From NCBI RefSeq assembly GCF_933775445.1, contig NC_065874.1:5537001-5601000 (forward strand): a stretch of 64,000 bases of DNA. Direction: 5' to 3'. How positions within the stretch are numbered: position 1 is the stretch's first letter; every line of letters starts with the position of its first letter. Position numbers and translations under genes: made by a program. The stretch is from Argentina anserina. Its lineage: Eukaryota; Streptophyta; Magnoliopsida; Rosales; Rosaceae. The notes below the pieces were generated by a model. The model had not been told where the DNA came from. It worked only from the letters and a program-made list of their open reading frames with translations, and did no database searches. Below are positions 33,179 to 44,909 of this stretch, one piece after another.

Positions 33179-36100
33179 TGTAATAACCCTAAAATTTCAA
33201 ACAATATTAGTTTGATTTGAATTCTATAAAATTTCGAATTTTAATTAGAATGAATGTGTTTGGTTGCGACGTTATTAAACGAGAAACGGAAACGTTTTCG
33301 GAACGTTTAATTTGAAAAACGTTACATTTCCGTAACGTTTATATCGACTTTTATTCTGTCGATCGTTTGCGAAAACTTCCTTCACGAAAGTTGTAGAACT
33401 CGTCAATACGAGTTCGTGGATATGTGACGCGTTCGAATCGGATGTCGTACGTAAAAGTTATTAACTTCGGAAGTTAGTTTCCGATTTGGAAACTAGTATA
33501 AATAGAGTATTATGAGATTAGGGTTTCCATAATTGGAAAACCCTCTCTCTCTCTCTTCCCTCCACCTCCATCATCTCTCTCACTCACTCGGTTCTCTCTC
33601 TCTCCTCGCGATTCTCTCTCTCTCCCCTGACCTCCGCCCTCAGCCCTCCGTGGCTCACACGGCCACACTCTAGGCCACTGCGAGCTCGACCCATCCCTCT
33701 CCTAGGCAAGACGCGATCTCCTGCTTCGCCGGGAGGCTACACCGAGCCCTACATCTGCTGCGACGAACTGCCGCCGCCCAAGCTTCCTCCGATCGAGCTA
33801 GGGTTCAAGGCAGGTACATCACCGCCGTTCTTCAACCACGGAACCACCTACGCTCGGAAGGAACGCGACGCCGCACCGCTCCTCACCACGAGTCGAGCAC
33901 GGTCGATCCGACGAACCCTATTGCTTCCAAGACGACGAATTAGGTGAGGGTTTGATTTTATTTGGATGTGATGAATTGTTGTTGTGATTTTGGGTTTGAA
34001 TTGGAGAGATTTTGGAGGAGATCGGAGGAGGGAGTGGAATGGTGAACACCGCCGCCTTAGGCGGCGCGTGTGAGCGAGTGGGGTGGCTTAAAGGCAACGT
34101 GAGGCCGTGGGAAGGCCGGAGGAGAGAAGGGGGAGAGATTTGGGGTGGCGGTGGCGTGCCACCCGCTGGTTTGGGTTCAGCGCGTGTGCCCCACGCGCTA
34201 TCACAGTGAGTGGCGCGTAAGCGCCACGCGCGGCCTGCCGGAGGTGGCGCGTGTACCCCACGCGCCGCCACGTGCGGCGGCGCGTGAACAGTATTCCGAG
34301 AAGGGTATTTTGGTAATTTACTACGTATGGTAAATGTAAATGTAATTTTTATTTACGTACGGTAAATGTAATTAAATTTTACCTACGGTAAATGTAAATA
34401 TAAATTACTTTCAGTAAATGTAAAAAGTAATTTATAAAAGAGTAATTTAGTAAATTTTATTTACTGAGTTTGTATTTACATTTAAACAGTACGTATACGT
34501 ACAGAAAATACGTATATAATATTTATACGTACAGAAAATACGTATATAATATTTATACGTACAGAAATACGTATATAATATTTATACGTACAGAAATACG
34601 TATATAATATTTATACGTACAGAAATACGTATTAATTGTATATTTGTACAGTAACCGTGAATAGTAACAGTGAACAGTAACACTAAACAGTAACTTCGCA
34701 AAACCGAAAATTGCTGAACAGTAACCGATTATTACTGTTTCGGCATTTAAAGGTTACGAAACGATTCTAAATTCTTTTCTTATCTTTTCAAGGTGATCGT
34801 TAAATCAAGGAAAGGAATTATCTTCGGGAATTGTGGGATTACGCTCAAGTCAATAAGGTGAGTAAAATCTCACATATTTACGAATCTACCCTCGCGGTGA
34901 TTCAAGATTTTGCAAGAGTATTTAATAATGAATTACAACATGTATACAATTTAGTGGATTACATATATACTGTATAATGGTAATAAGTACATATATATAT
35001 ATAATTCATTATATTATATACTGTTATTAATTCATTAGAAATGGTCATTTCGATGACGGAAGTTTGTGTATTGAGCATGTGTAGTGAAATATGACATGTA
35101 TAAGATATAGTGGACTATATATGTATGGTATAAATGGTAAATAAGTACGAATATATATAGTTTGCTATATAATATACTGTTATGATTTTATTGTGAATTA
35201 TATTGAGCATGTGATTTGAATTGTACAATATGATGGGAGATTATTGTACGTGATTTTTAACATTGATATTGTTAAAATGTGAATTATCTTCGGACCTGAT
35301 TTTTGGTACAATATGATGTGAGATTATTGTACGTGTTTGGCAAGTCGAAACCTAGCCTTTGGCCGGGCGAAAGTTACGATACAGTTATAGCTCTAGTCTG
35401 TCAGCCATAGTACTTCATGTGAGGTAACGGGTGGTTATCTACTCATGAGTACTCAGATTGTTTTGGATGTTGGGTAGCGGGTGGTTACCCAATATCAGCG
35501 TAGTACTGCATGTGAGGTAACGGGTGGTTATCTGCTCATGGGTACTCAGTTTATTTTGGATGTTGGGTAGCGGGTGGCTATCCAATATCAACGGTGTATT
35601 ACGAGAGGGGTAACAGATGTGTACCAGCGTTCTTGGTACCCGTATTATAAATGCATTGGGTAACCAGAAGGGTTACTTAATTTTCTCATGAGCGTTTCAT
35701 TTCATATTTCTTTGGGTCAACCAGATGGGCTGTCCATTGACTCATGAGGGCATTTATATTTGTTGTTTTGTGATCTTTCGTATATTTTGATATGCGAATT
35801 ATATTTTGATTTTACTCATACGAGCTATAAGCTTACCGGGTTTGTGTTTACAATCCCGGTGCACCGATTCGATGGTGTAGGGGATAATTCCGCAGGTGCT
35901 GATTAGTGGAGGTTGAGTGACAACTACAGAGGCTCGAAGTCGTTCGTATCCTACTTGTGGTGAGGTTTTAGCGTGGATTTGTGTGTGAGAATTTGTGTAA
36001 TTTCATTTGTGAGATTTGTGAGGATTATTACATTTCCATTTTATGTATGGATTATAAATTTGGGTTGTAATAATTGGTTGTCTGAGTTGTATTGAGAACT

Positions 36101-36210
36101 CAGAATTGATCCGCTGTTACACTTTAATGATTTCGATTTATTTGAGATTATTTTGTCTTTAACGACTTTAGAATTTTGAGTTTTTAAGCTTAAAATTTAG
36201 GGTCGTTACA
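33179..36210 (+). repeat. 5' LTR of element 1
   Basis: 3032 bp, TGTAATAACC to GTCGTTACA. U3 is short, about 330 bp, with the TATA box TATAAATA at 33497-33504. A CT-rich leader follows (33542-33640). Splice-like sites sit at 33944 (donor), 34793 (first base after an acceptor), 34858 (donor) and 35896 (first base after an acceptor). A GC-rich hairpin island lies at about 34050-34290. A 92-bp segment around 35410-35500 is tandemly duplicated. Confidence 0.96.
34496..34632. repeat. TACGTA hairpin array, 5 units
   Basis: Five units of TACGTAC-AGAAA(A)-TACGTA with AT-rich spacers, inside the 5' LTR of element 1. Confidence 0.92.
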
Positions 36211-36212
36211 GT

Positions 36213-36225
36213 TGGTATCAGAGCC
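36213..36225 (+). other. Primer-binding site, element 1
   Basis: TGGTATCAGAGCC, complementary to the 3' end of plant initiator tRNA-Met, two bases after the LTR end. Confidence 0.93.
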
Positions 36226-36498
36226 TAAGTGCGTATTTGGCAATTATCAATGTCATCCGGGAGCGATGATCCGACTGCAGGCGGGCACCCATCACATGCT
36301 CCTCGGTATTGATATGTCGTCGGGTACGCGAGAGTGTTTTAGGAGCCATACCTAATGGTTTGGTCCTCTGAGAAGTATCGTGATGATACTTCGATGATTC
36401 ATCTTATCCTGAAATTTCATGTTAATACCTATTGAATCTGTTTTAGTTGAATTCGAGATTTCACAAGTATTGACTAAGTATTTCGTTGTTTGAAGGTG

Positions 36499-39400
36499 AT
36501 GAACGCTGATAAGGGCCGAGGACGGGCGAGAGGCCGAGGTCGAGGTAGGACCACAGGCCGAGTCCGCAACGTGGAGAACCTTTATGAGGAGGCTGCTTCA
36601 CAGGAAGAGCAGGTAGGCCAAGGTCGAGGTAGGACCACAGGCCGAGTCCGCAACGTGGAGAACCTTTATGAGGAGGCTGCTTCACAGGAAGAGCAGGTAG
36701 GCCGAGGTAGGACCACAGGTCGGGTCCGCAACGTGGAGAACCTTTATGAGGAGGCTGCTCCACAGGAAGAGCAGGATGAGCCTGCTGCTGCGGTTAGAGA
36801 TGATGGACGAGTGTTGAAGCTGATCAAGGATATCAGTGCACTGTCAGCACCTACTTTTCATGGTGGACTAGATCATATGGTAGCTGACCATTGGATCGAG
36901 GGCATGGAGACATATTTTGAGATGATAGAGTGCACATCGATTGAGAAGAGAAAGATAGCTACTTTCTTTCTAAGAGATGATGCTCTAGACTGGTGGAAGA
37001 GCATGAGATAGACAGTTGATGTGACTACATTCACATGGGAGGGTTTCACTGCTCTCTTCCGAGAGAAGTACTTCCCAGCCTCCGTACAGGAGAACATGGA
37101 GCTTGAGTTTCTGGCACTGGTACAGGGAGACATGACCGTTAGAGAGTATGATGCTCGATTTTCGCAGCTGTATCGGTATGTCAGGCCTATGATTGCGACC
37201 TCTTTGGCTCAGAAGTATCTACGTGGGCTGAAACAAGAGTACAAGACCATGATATCAGTCCTTTGCTTGACTACAAGGGAGCAGATATTTGAGAGTGCTA
37301 TGAGTTTGGAGCAAGCAGAGAAGACTCAAGCAGGTGATGTGGGGAACAGAGATGCAAAGGGAAAAGGCAAGGCAGTCTACACAGGCAGCGAGCACTCAGG
37401 GCCGAAGGATAGGTCATGGAAGAGGCCAAGACCCCACTATCAGGCCCCGACAAGGGCACCACCCCTAGCTATCAGGGCAGCACCAGTCAGACCATTAGCA
37501 GCAGTGAGGTGTTATGGCTGTAATGAGATGGGACATTACGCCTCAGCATGTCCGAAACCGAAGAGAGCAGGCTGCCACCAGTGCGGGCAAGTGGGACACA
37601 TAGCTCGAGATTGTACCCGACCACTTCAGGGTAGGCAGGAACGGCCGCAGAGACAGCTACTAGCGGGCCAAGCTAGAGTGTTCGCAGTGGGTCAGCGAGA
37701 CACAGGGGTGGAAGGTACATTATCACTTTTTGACTACCTTGCTAGAGTACTGTTCGATACGGGAGCATCGCATTCATTCATAGCTAGTTCGGTATTAGAG
37801 ATGCTAGGACTGATTCCTACACCTCTTGGGAACGCCTTATGTGTCACTTCACCCCTTGGAGTGTCACTTGAGTTAGAGACAATCTGCAAAGCTTGTCCTA
37901 TTTTGATTGGAAGTAGAGAGTTCTCTGCTTCGTTGATTGTGATTCCGGACCACACTTACGATGTGATCTTGGGGATTGATTGGTTGAGACCACAACATGC
38001 TGTGATTGATTGTTTTGACATGGTAGTGTCCTTTCATAGACCCGGAGAGCCAGTGTTTCGCTATCGTTGCCTCAAGTCTGATAACGCCATGAGATCAGGA
38101 GTTTTGGCACATGTGGAGTCAGTGGATCAGAAAGTAACTATCGCAGACATTGTGGTAGTATCTGAGTTTGGTGAAGTGTTCCAAGAGATACCAGGGCTAC
38201 CTCCTAGAAGGGTGGTAGATTTCTGCATTGATGTGGTACCTGGTACAGCACCTGTGTCAAAGGCGCCATATAGAATGGGGCAGAATGAACTTAAGGAGCT
38301 GAAGGTGCAGATCGATGAGCTATTAGACCAAGGGTTCATTAGACCTAGCGTTTCACCTTGGGGAGCACCTGTTTTGTTCGTGAAGAAGAAAGATGGTTCT
38401 CTACGGTTATGTGTGGACTACAGAGAACTGAACAAGGTGACCATCAAGAACAGGTACCCCTTACCTAGGATTGATGACTTGTTCGATCAGCTCAAAGGTG
38501 CTACGGTGTTCTCTAAGATTGATTTGAGATCCGGTTATCATCAGCTCAGAGTGAAGGAAGAAGATATATCGAAGACAGCTTTCAGGACCCGGTATGGACA
38601 TTATGAGTTTGTTGTCATGCCATTTGGTCTAACGAATGCTCCAGCTGTCTTTATGAGTTGATGAACCAAGTGTTTAGCCCGTACTTGGATGAGTTTGTTG
38701 TGGTGTTTGTGGATGACATTCTGATATACTCCAAGACACGAGAAGAACATGTGGGGCACCTGAGAACAGTGTTGCAAACCTTGAAGGAGGCGAGACTGTA
38801 TGCCAAGCTAGAGAAGTGTGAGTTCTGGAAAGAAGAGGTCAAATTCCTTGGTCATGTTGTCTCAAAAGATGGAGTACTAGTGGACCCGTCAAAGGTAGAT
38901 GCAGTAAAGAATTGGAGTCGTCCAAAGAACCCTACGGAGATACGTAGTTTCCTCGGTTTGGCAGGATACTACAGGAGGTTTATCGAGGGGTTTTCTAGTA
39001 TTGCATCTTCATTGACCAAGTTGACCAAGAAAGATACTCCGTTCGTGTGGACGGATGCATGTGAGGAAGCATTCAGCAAACTAAAGACTAGACTGACCAC
39101 AGCTCCAGTGTTGACGATTCCTTCTAGTGGTGGTGGTTATGTCATTTACAGTGATGCTTCGATCCAAGGTTTGGGTTGTGTGTTGATGCAGCATGGAGGA
39201 GTTATTGCATATGGCTCGAGACAGTTGAAGACTCATGAGAAGAATTATCCGACACACGACTTAGAGCTTGCGGCAGTTGTATTTGCCCTGAAGATTTGGA
39301 GACATTACTTGTATGGTGAGAAATTTCAACTCTTTTCAGATCATAAGAGTTTGAAGTACTTGTTCTCACAGAAGGAGCTGAATATGAGGCAGAGGAGATG

Positions 39401-41057
39401 GATGGAACTCCTCAAGGACTATGACTTCACATTAGAGTACCACCCGGGGAAGGCAAATGTGGTGGCTGATGCCTTAAGCAGAAAACCGAGAGGCGTGGTA
39501 GCTTCACTTATGGTCCAGGAATGGTTCATGCTAGAAGCTGCATCAGAGTTTGATTTGGTACCATCGGGAGGAGAACCAAGGGTCTTTCTTGGTAGTGTCA
39601 CAGTGCAACCCACATTGATCACGAGGATCATACAGGGTCAGGCGCAGGATAGACTCTCCCGAGCTAAGTTGGCGGATCTTGTAGTTGATACGCTTGATGA
39701 GTGTCCTTCTGAGTGGAGAGTTGGACCCGATGAAGGGTTGAGGTTTGGGGCAAGATTGTGTGTCCCAGATTGTGATGATCTCCGGGAGGAGGTTCTTCGT
39801 ACGGCATATCGTTCACGCTATACCGTCCATCCAGGGAACACCAAGATGTACAAGGACCTATGCAGACAATTCTGGTGGAACGGTATGAAGAAAGATGTAG
39901 CAGAGTTTGTATCGAAGTGCCTTACATGTCAGCAAGTGAAAGCAGAACATCAACGACCAGCTGGCATGTTGAAACCACTGACTATTCCTCTTTGGAAGTG
40001 GGAGCAGATATCTATGGATTTTGTGACCGGGTTGCCTAGATCGAAGAAGGGTCACGATGCCATATGGGTGACTGTCGATCGGTTGACGAAGTCGGCTCAT
40101 TTTCTCCCAGTGTCGATGAAGTACTCAGTGGACGTGCTTGGGAAACTATATGTGGATGAGGTAGTGAGACTTCATGGTGCTCCAGTTTCTATTGTTTCCG
40201 ATAGAGATGCACGTTTCACTTCGAAGTTCTGGGGTGGTTTGCAGAAGGCGATGGGCACTACCTTGGATATGAATACAGCTTTTCACCCTCAGACGGATGG
40301 ACAGACAGAGAGGGTGAATCAGGTGATGGAAGACATGTTGAGAGCATGTGTGTTGGATTTCAAGGGTAGCTGGGAAGATCATTTGAGATTGATTGAGTTT
40401 GCCTACAACAACAGCTACCACTCTAGCATCGGTATGGCGCCTTATGAGGCTCTTTATGGTAGACCATGTCGTTCACCGATCTGTTGGGCCGAGGTTGGTG
40501 ATGAGGCACTGATGGGTCCAGAGGTGGTTCAGGAAACTACGGAGAAGATCTCGATCATTCGGGATAGAATCCGGACCGCTCAGAGCAGACAGAAGAGCTA
40601 TGCGGACCTAAAGAGGAGACATGTGGAGTTTGAGATCGGCGATCATGTGTTCTTGAAAGTTTCACCTATGAGGGGTGTAGTGAGATTTGGCAAGAAGGGA
40701 AAATTGGCTCCGAGGTACGTTGGGCCCTTCGAGATACTTGAGAAGGTGGGCGAACTAGCTTATCGACCAGCCTTGCCTACTAGCATGTCGGGCGTTCACA
40801 ACGTCTTCCACATTTCCATGCTGAGGAAGTATGTACCAGATGAGTCACACGTGATCGATCATAGCACCATTGAAGTGAAGGAAAATGCCACATTTGTAGT
40901 TGAGCCGGTTCGTATTCTGGATAGGTCCACAAAGAAGCTTCGGAGGAAAGACGTGGAGCTAGCCAAGGTATTGTGGAGTCACCATGATGAGGGTGATGCA
41001 TCTTGGGAGCTAGAGTCAGACATGATGACCAGATATCCACAGTTGTTTGTTGAGTGA
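36499..41057 (+). pseudogene. Broken Gag-Pol of Ty3/gypsy element 1
   Basis: Starts at ATG 36499, directly after a GAAGGTG context. The Arg-Gly-rich N-terminus carries three copies of a roughly 27-31-residue unit containing [12 protein letters not shown]; element 2 has two. A TAG stop at 37009-37011 interrupts Gag where element 2 has a sense codon. Downstream are two CCHC zinc knuckles, a DTGA protease motif and the first half of reverse transcriptase. The frame is then lost near 38657 by one missing base. The second half, with FVDD active site, RNase H (YSDAS), integrase and C-terminal chromodomain-like region, is open to 41057. The protein cannot be made as one piece; the element would depend on another copy. 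Confidence 0.94.
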
Positions 41058-41084
41058 GCTTGAATTTCGGGACGAAATTCCTTT

Positions 41085-41092
41085 AAGGGGGG
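41085..41092 (+). other. Polypurine tract, element 1
   Basis: AAGGGGGG, six bases before the 3' LTR (spacer TAGAT). Primes plus-strand DNA synthesis. Confidence 0.88.
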
Positions 41093-41097
41093 TAGAT

Positions 41098-43854
41098 TGT
41101 AATAACCCTAAAATTTCAAACAATATTAGTTTGATTTGAATTCTATAAAATTTCGAATTTTAATTAGAATGAATGTGTTTGGTTGCGACGTTATTAAACG
41201 AGAAACGGAAACGTTTTCGGAAACGTTTAATTTGAAAAATGTTACATTTCCGTAACGTTTATATCGACTTTTATTCTGTCGATCGTTTGTGAAAACTTCC
41301 TTCACGAAAGTTGTAGAACTCGTCAATACGAGTTCGTGGATATGTGACGCGTTCGAATCGGATGTCGTACGTAAAATTTATTAACTTCGGAAGTTAGTTT
41401 CCGATTTGGAAACTAGTATAAATAGAGTATTATGAGATTAGGGTTTCCATAATTGGAAAACCCTCTCTCTCTCTCTCTCTCTTCCCTCTGCCTCCATCAT
41501 CTCTCTCACCCACTCGGTTCTCTCTCTCTCTCCTCGCGATTCTCTCTCTCTCCCCTGACCTCCGCCCTCAGCCCTCCGTGGCTCACACGGCCACACTGTA
41601 GGCCACTGCGAGCTCGACCCATCCCTCTCCTAGGCAAGACGCGATCTCCTGCTTCGCCGGGAGGCTACACCGAGCCCTACATCTGCTGCGACGAACTGCC
41701 GCCGCCCAAACTTCCTCCGATCGAGCTAGGGTTCAAGGCAGGTACATCACCGTCGTTCTTTAACCACGGAACCACCTACGCTCGGAAGGAACGCGACGCC
41801 GCACCGCTCCTCACCACGAGTCGAGCACGGTCGATCCGACGAACCCTATTGCTTCCAAGACGACGAATTAGGTGAGGGTTTGATTTTATTTGGATGTGAT
41901 GAATTGTTATTGTGATTTTGGGTTTGAATTGGAGAGATTTTGGAGGAGATCGGAGGAGGGAGTGGAATGGTGAACACCGCCGCCTTAGGCGGCGTGTGTG
42001 AGCGAGTGGGGTGGCTTAAAGGCAACGTGAGGCCGTGGGAAGGCCGGAGGAGAGAAGGGGGAGAGATTTGGGGTGGCGGTGGCGTGCCACCCGCTGGTTT
42101 GGGTTCAGCGCGTGTGCCCCACGCGCTATCACAGTGAGTGGCGCGTAAGCGCCACGCGCGGCCTGCCGGAGGTGGCGCGTGTACCCCACGCGCCGCCACG
42201 TGCGGCGGCGCGTGAACAGTATTCCGAGAAGGGTATTTTGGTAATTTACTACGTATGGTAAATGTAAATGTAATTTTTATTTACGTACGGTAAATGTAAT
42301 TAAATTTTACCTACGGTAAATGTAAATATAAATTACTTTCAGTAAATGTAAAAAGTAATTTATAAAAGAGTAATTTAGTAAATTTTATTTACTGAGTTTG
42401 TATTTACATTTAAACAGTACGTATACGTACAGAAAATACGTATATAATATTTATACGTACAGAAAATACGTATATAATATTTATACGTACAGAAATACGT
42501 ATATAATATTTATACGTACAGAAATACGTATATAATATTTATACGTACAGAAATACGTATTAATTGTATATTTGTACAGTAACCGTGAATAGTAACAGTG
42601 AACAGTAACACTAAACAGTAACTTCGCAAAACCGAAAATTGCTGAACAGTAACCGATTATTACTGTTTCGGCATTTAAAGGTTACGAAACGATTCTAAAT
42701 TCTTTTCTTATCTTTTCAAGGTGATCGTTAAATCAAGGAAAGGAATTATCTTCGGGAATTGTGGGATTACGCTCAAGTCAATAAGGTGAGTAAAATCTCA
42801 CATATTTACGAATCTACCCTCGCGGTGATTCAAGATTTTGCAAGAGTATTTAATAATGAATTACAACATGTATACAATTTAGTGGATTACATATATACTG
42901 TATAATGGTAATAAGTACATATATATATAATTCATTATATTATATACTGTTATTAATTCATTAGAAATGGTCATTTCGATGACGGAAGTTTGTGTATTGA
43001 GCATGTGTAGTGAAATATGACATGTATAAGATATAGTGGATATCTACTCATGTGAGGTAACGGGTGGTTATCTACTCATGAGTACTCAGATTGTTTTGGA
43101 TGTTGGGTAGCGGGTGGTTACCCAATATCAGCGTAGTACTGCATGTGAGGTAACGGGTGGTTATCTGCTCATGGGTACTCAGTTTATTTTGGATGTTGGG
43201 TAGCGGGTGGCTATCCAATATCAACGGTGTATTACGAGAGGGGTAACAGATGTGTACCAGCGTTCTTGGTACCCGTATTATAAATGCATTGGGTAACCAG
43301 AAGGGTTACTTAATTTTCTCATGAGCGTTTCATTTCATATTTCTTTGGGTCAACCAGATGGGCTGTCCATTGACTCATGAGGGCATTTATATTTGTTGTT
43401 TTGTGATCTTTCGTATATTTTGATATGCGAATTATATTTTGATTTTACTCATACGAGCTATAAGCTTACCGGGTTTGTGTTTACAATCCCGGTGCACCGA
43501 TTCGATGGTGTAGGGGATAATTCCGCAGGTGCTGATTAGTGGAGGTTGAGTGACGACTACAGAGGCTCGAAGTCGTTCGTATCCTACTTGTGGTGAGGTT
43601 TTAGCGTGGATTTGTGTGTAAGAATTTGTGTAATTTCATTTGTGAGATTTGTGAGTGATTTGTGAGGATTATTACATTTCCATTTTATGTATGGATTATA
43701 AATTTGGGTTGTAATAATTGGTTGTCTGAGTTGTATTGAGAACTCAGAATTGATCCGCTGTTACACTTTAATGATTTCGATTTATTTGAGATTATTTTGT
43801 GTTTAACGACTTTAGAATTTTGAGTTTTTAAGCTTGAAATTTGGGGTTGTTACA
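41098..43854 (+). repeat. 3' LTR of element 1, with internal deletion
   Basis: 2757 bp, TATA box at 41417-41424. Relative to the 5' LTR it has lost about 275 bp at about 43040. The junction carries a short filler, TATCTACTCATG, that copies sequence 30 bp downstream. It keeps an 11-bp segment near 43651 that the 5' LTR lacks. Confidence 0.95.
42424..42560. repeat. TACGTA hairpin array, 5 units
   Basis: Same number and order of units as in the 5' LTR of element 1, as expected of one insertion. Confidence 0.92.
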
Positions 43855-43859
43855 GTGTT

Positions 43860-44909
43860 TTCTTTTGTTTTGAAGCTTTTCAACTATTATTGATTCTTTT
43901 TAGCAGGATTACGGTTTGAAATGCCGCTCCCGTTGTTTGAATTTTACAAGGGCTACGCTTTACTTTCGTCTTTCGCCGCGGATATGTGTTCCCAATTAAA
44001 CTGGCTAATTGAAAACAGAAGAACTGAAGAAGATAAATTCCATATCTTCTCTCATTTGTTACTGTTAGCATGTTATTTTTAAAACAGGGGTAGAAGTCAT
44101 CAAGTATGTGAAGCAATTGATGTTTCACTTCACCAGGCTAAATTGTGAATTTTCTCACTGCAGGGAGTGCTACCATTGTTATGTTTTGCAAAGGAAACAA
44201 CTCTTCTTGTGATTCTTGTGATTTTTGCTTCCATTTGTGTAAGTCATTCCCTCATTTCACGCTCAACTAGATTTCTTTTAAGTCCTTCATTATCATGATC
44301 GATTCAGTGATATTCGCTTATCATTTCGATTGTCTGAATCTGTCTAACTCCTATTTCATGTGCATTTGATGATTCCTTCCCTGTTGAATATTAACCCAGT
44401 TCAAATCATTAGCTCATAGAGTGCATTAATAAATAGAATGGTCACATTAAATTTTAGTTTAAGCATGTATCTCATGCAGTCATGCACTATATATGATAGC
44501 AAATATCTGCATATTATGTATAGCAAGTTGCTTCTAGATATCTGTATATTCTGTATAGCAAGTTGTTTCTATGTAGCAAGGAGCTCCATGACTACTCCAG
44601 TTAAAGTATCAAGTACGGACTTGTCATTTTGTGAAGTGTCCATTAAGTATAGCAAGTTGTTGTTTAGCCAAAAGAAGAGGTCAATAATGTTCATCCAGTT
44701 CGTTGAGTTGGTTCATGCAAGTTGATTCCTGCATCACGATCATGTATCTATTGCATATGGGAATAAACTAGCAAACTACAACCACCATACATTGAAAATA
44801 ATTAAGTAGAGATCATGTGGTTAAACTAATAAATAGTTTAAAGTATTGCGAACAAGCTTGATCTGGTGGCACTTAACATGAAACATCATATAATTAATGG
44901 TTGACCCAT
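43860..44909. other. Unique spacer between the two retroelements
   Basis: Contains block B (about 44026-44112), a shorter copy of the sequence found upstream of WAK copies 2 and 3. It also has a small direct repeat of about 38 bp (ATATCTG.ATATT.TGTATAGCAAGTTG at 44502 and 44540). CCCAT at 44905-44909 is the target duplication of element 2. No gene is supported. Confidence 0.55.

Larger units (their letters stand above)
33179..43854 (+). mobile_element. Full-length Ty3/gypsy chromovirus-like element 1, defective
   Basis: 10.7 kb, bounded by LTRs and a GTGTT duplication (33174-33178 and 43855-43859). The order LTR, PBS (tRNA-iMet type), Gag-Pol, PPT, LTR, together with long LTRs and a C-terminal chromodomain-like segment, suggests the Tekay/Del lineage. 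It cannot be autonomous: Gag-Pol carries a nonsense codon (37009-37011) and a 1-nt deletion (near 38657). The 3' LTR has lost about 275 bp relative to the 5' LTR. By eye the LTR pair has roughly twenty substitutions. Confidence 0.96.

Noticed and set aside
35640..35680. tRNA-like folded segment in the LTR
   Set aside because: Only simple hairpins are present; no cloverleaf or A/B box arrangement could be found.
41453..41875. 140-residue open frame in the LTR leader of element 1
   Set aside because: It lacks an ATG at its reported start, is Ser/Leu/Pro-rich from the CT tract, and is not kept as a frame in the other LTR types.
43914..44240. Possible exons after TTTTTAGCAG and CTCACTGCAG acceptors, perhaps linked to an ATG near 32567
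   Set aside because: The frames are short, unrecognised and partly overlap the WAK-upstream block; the link across element 1 cannot be supported.
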